Shown here: positions 62,825-64,000 of the stretch, piece by piece
Layout: each line of letters opens with the position of its first letter
How positions within the stretch are numbered: the stretch's first letter is position 1
Source: Caldilineaceae bacterium
Lineage (GTDB): Bacteria > Chloroflexota > Anaerolineae > Caldilineales > Caldilineaceae
Assembly: GCA_022821545.1 (NCBI GenBank)
Contig: JAJEDJ010000050.1
Span: 91,971 to 155,970 of the forward strand
Direction: 5' to 3'
DNA: 64,000 nt
Program-made: the position numbers and the translations under genes
The notes under the pieces: generated by a model
The model's database searches: none
Told to the model about the DNA's origin: nothing
Seen by the model: the letters and a program-made list of their open reading frames with translations, nothing else

Positions 62825-63669
62825 TAGATTTTCCTCCTTGGGATGAACTTTTCGGGACAATGTCGGCTGGATTCGCAAACGTTGTAAGGTTTGACGCCGA
62901 TCGTCAATCTTGATCTTGCCGTCAACTCAGGGCAAAGAAGCCGCACACGGGAACGGAGTCAAGATTGCGTGGGGTCTCAATTCTTCGAATGCCCTGCCGC
63001 ATTCGAGCCTGTCCTGATGGACGGGGCGCTCACGTTTGGGGAGGGCATGTCGGACACAGTCCAGGCAGATCAGGTGCAACCGGCTGTGGGCGCACACCTC
63101 TGCGGCAGCCGGATGTTGGACGCGTCAAGGGGAGCATAACAGAAAGCCGCTCCAAGAACAATTTTCCGTGTTCTCCTGAGTGCATCCCAAACCATTGTAC
63201 TTCAAGTGGGTCCCTGTCCTCTCTCCTCTCCCCTCTTTCCTCGCCCTTCCCCTCTCACTCCTCTCTCCTCTTCCCTCTCTCCTCGCCGTTCCTCACTCCT
63301 CTCTCCTCTTCCCTCACTTCTCGCCGTTCCTCACTCATCTCTCCTCTCCCCTCACTCCTCGCAGTTCCTCACTCCTCTCTCCTCTTCCCTCACTTCTCGC
63401 CGTTCCCCTCACTCCTCGCAGTTCCGCATTTGCGCCGCCGGAAAATCTGTGCTAGTCTTTTCCTGATTCCGATACTGATGCAGCGGCCTGTCCCCTAACG
63501 CACGCCCCTGCATACCACGAGGCCCAATCTCGTGATAGTTTCGTTATATCACTGGACTGGGCCTTTCCGCGTTCTCTGCAACCCAAGCGGCGGCCCGGCC
63601 CCAACATCCATCTCACCGGCCGGCCGCACACACAACCGCCGGCCTGCACATGCCAAGGAGTAACTGACT
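62825..63669. other. 845-base region without genes
   Basis: The left part (62825-63000) may hold the promoter of the importer operon. The middle (63000-63200) shows nothing I can name. Bases 63217-63425 are a 38-bp pyrimidine minisatellite. The part up to 63669 holds a short unique leader ending in AAGGAG. Open frames through the repeat are Ser/Leu/Pro-rich in all three frames and are not real proteins. Confidence 0.65.
63217..63425 (+). repeat. 38-bp polypyrimidine tandem repeat (minisatellite)
   Basis: Four 38-bp units start at 63255, 63293, 63331 and 63369, each beginning TCACTC and ending GC(C/A)GTTCC, with a partial fifth at 63407-63425 and a diverged one at 63217-63254. Units are almost pure C/T except the short GCxG core. 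There are no unique spacers, so it is not a CRISPR. Confidence 0.92.
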
Positions 63670-64000
63670 ATGTCCGCAATGCGCTGCACAGGAATCAGAA
63701 AAGACGGCCAGCCCTGCCAGGCCAACGGTCTCGAACAGTACGGCGGCCTCTGCCTCGCCCACGGCGCCCCGTCCGAACAGGCCCGCGAATGGCGTTCCCT
63801 CGGCGGCAAAAACTCCGCCGCCGCCGTCCGCTTCGCCAAAAACATCCCCGAACCTGTCAAAGAGCTGCTTGAACTCCTCAAAGAGTGCAGGCAAATGGTC
63901 TTGGACGGAACCCTCAGCGCCGCCGCCTGCAACGCCATCTCCAACAACGTCAAAATGGCGCTCGAGGCCTACAGCCGCGCCGAAGAGGCCATGGAGAAAG
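63670..64000 (+). CDS. Zinc-finger-like protein of phage/mobile-element type (3' end outside window)
   Basis: The frame from ATG 63670 stays open for 110 codons to the window end. AAGGAG at 63655-63660 precedes it with nine-base spacing. The N-terminal 35 residues hold a probable zinc site: Cys6, Cys16, Cys28 and His31 (RCTGIRKDGQPC and LCLAHG). Similar small C-x9-C...C-x2-H modules open many proteins in prophages and integrated elements. The rest is helical and Ala-rich (VKELLELLKECRQMVLDGTL). No other phage gene is visible in the window, so mobility is only a suggestion. Confidence 0.75.
   Translation, partial: MSAMRCTGIRKDGQPCQANGLEQYGGLCLAHGAPSEQAREWRSLGGKNSAAAVRFAKNIPEPVKELLELLKECRQMVLDGTLSAAACNAISNNVKMALEAYSRAEEAMEK

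Noticed and set aside
63217..63425. CRISPR array
   Set aside because: The 38-bp units abut directly without unique spacers, and there are no cas genes nearby.
63180..63498. Ser/Leu/Pro-rich open frames through the pyrimidine repeats
   Set aside because: All three plus frames are open because the repeat lacks purine-rich stop codons; there is no start signal or conserved feature.

Overview
The window is GC-rich, densely coded bacterial DNA with about 54 protein genes, no rRNA and no tRNA that I could find. Gene content suggests a member of the Chloroflexota (Caldilinea/Anaerolineae-like, possibly a marine or host-associated lineage): a MoxR-DUF58-DUF4129 operon, LysM/L,D-transpeptidase genes, a DUF3105 protein, sulfatase, PhyH dioxygenase, several 'amidohydrolase 2' proteins, enolase-superfamily sugar-acid enzymes and a Tat-exported sugar-binding lipoprotein. 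This placement is inferred from gene families only.

Layout. 1-3.4 kb: end of a GtrA-like gene, a GT4 glycosyltransferase, a hotdog thioesterase and two unknowns. 3.5-11.3 kb: MTA phosphorylase, a ThDP enzyme, then a sugar-acid block (rhamnonate-dehydratase-like enzyme, DapA-type aldolase, second enolase-superfamily enzyme, lactonase-type amidohydrolase, D-2-hydroxyacid dehydrogenase) that reads as a non-phosphorylative deoxysugar/uronate route. 11.4-18.8 kb: moxR-DUF58-DUF4129, a second ThDP enzyme and a CCA-adding-type nucleotidyltransferase. 18.9-22.9 kb (minus): ferredoxin-type sulfite/nitrite reductase with an unknown protein and a degenerate TrpD-like protein. 23.3-27.6 kb: M16 lipoprotein peptidase and small proteins, including a membrane-anchored Trm112-like protein without zinc cysteines. 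27.6-31.6 kb (minus): response regulator, exported triple-PDZ protein, histidine kinase. 31.9-39.6 kb: rplI, gyrA, an AlbA_2/RecG-like regulator, signal peptidase I, a RiPP-leader-like small protein, a possible YbjN-like protein and a FAM151/Menorin-like protein.

39.7-42.8 kb (minus): sulfatase and class III aminotransferase. 43.2-46.0 kb: two L,D-transpeptidases and a DUF3105 protein. 46.2-50.8 kb (minus): peptide deformylase, thioesterase, LysM-SH3-glycosidase, M20 peptidase. 50.9-57.7 kb (minus): Rieske ferredoxin, two paralogous amidohydrolases, PhyH dioxygenase and two tandemly duplicated DHA2-type MFS exporters, which look like a catabolic or detoxification island. 57.8-62.8 kb (minus): sugar ABC importer (binding lipoprotein and two permeases, no ATPase) with an ASPIC/UnbV FG-GAP lipoprotein. 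The right end has an 845-base region without genes carrying a 38-bp polypyrimidine minisatellite, then the start of a zinc-finger-like gene that runs off the window.

The most unusual signals are the 38-bp pyrimidine repeat with related tracts at two other intergenic sites, at least seven independent 11-18 bp tandem duplications across the window, the sulfite reductase/TrpD-like/unknown module, a natural Gln at the GyrA position equivalent to E. coli Ser83, and the bacterial FAM151-like protein.
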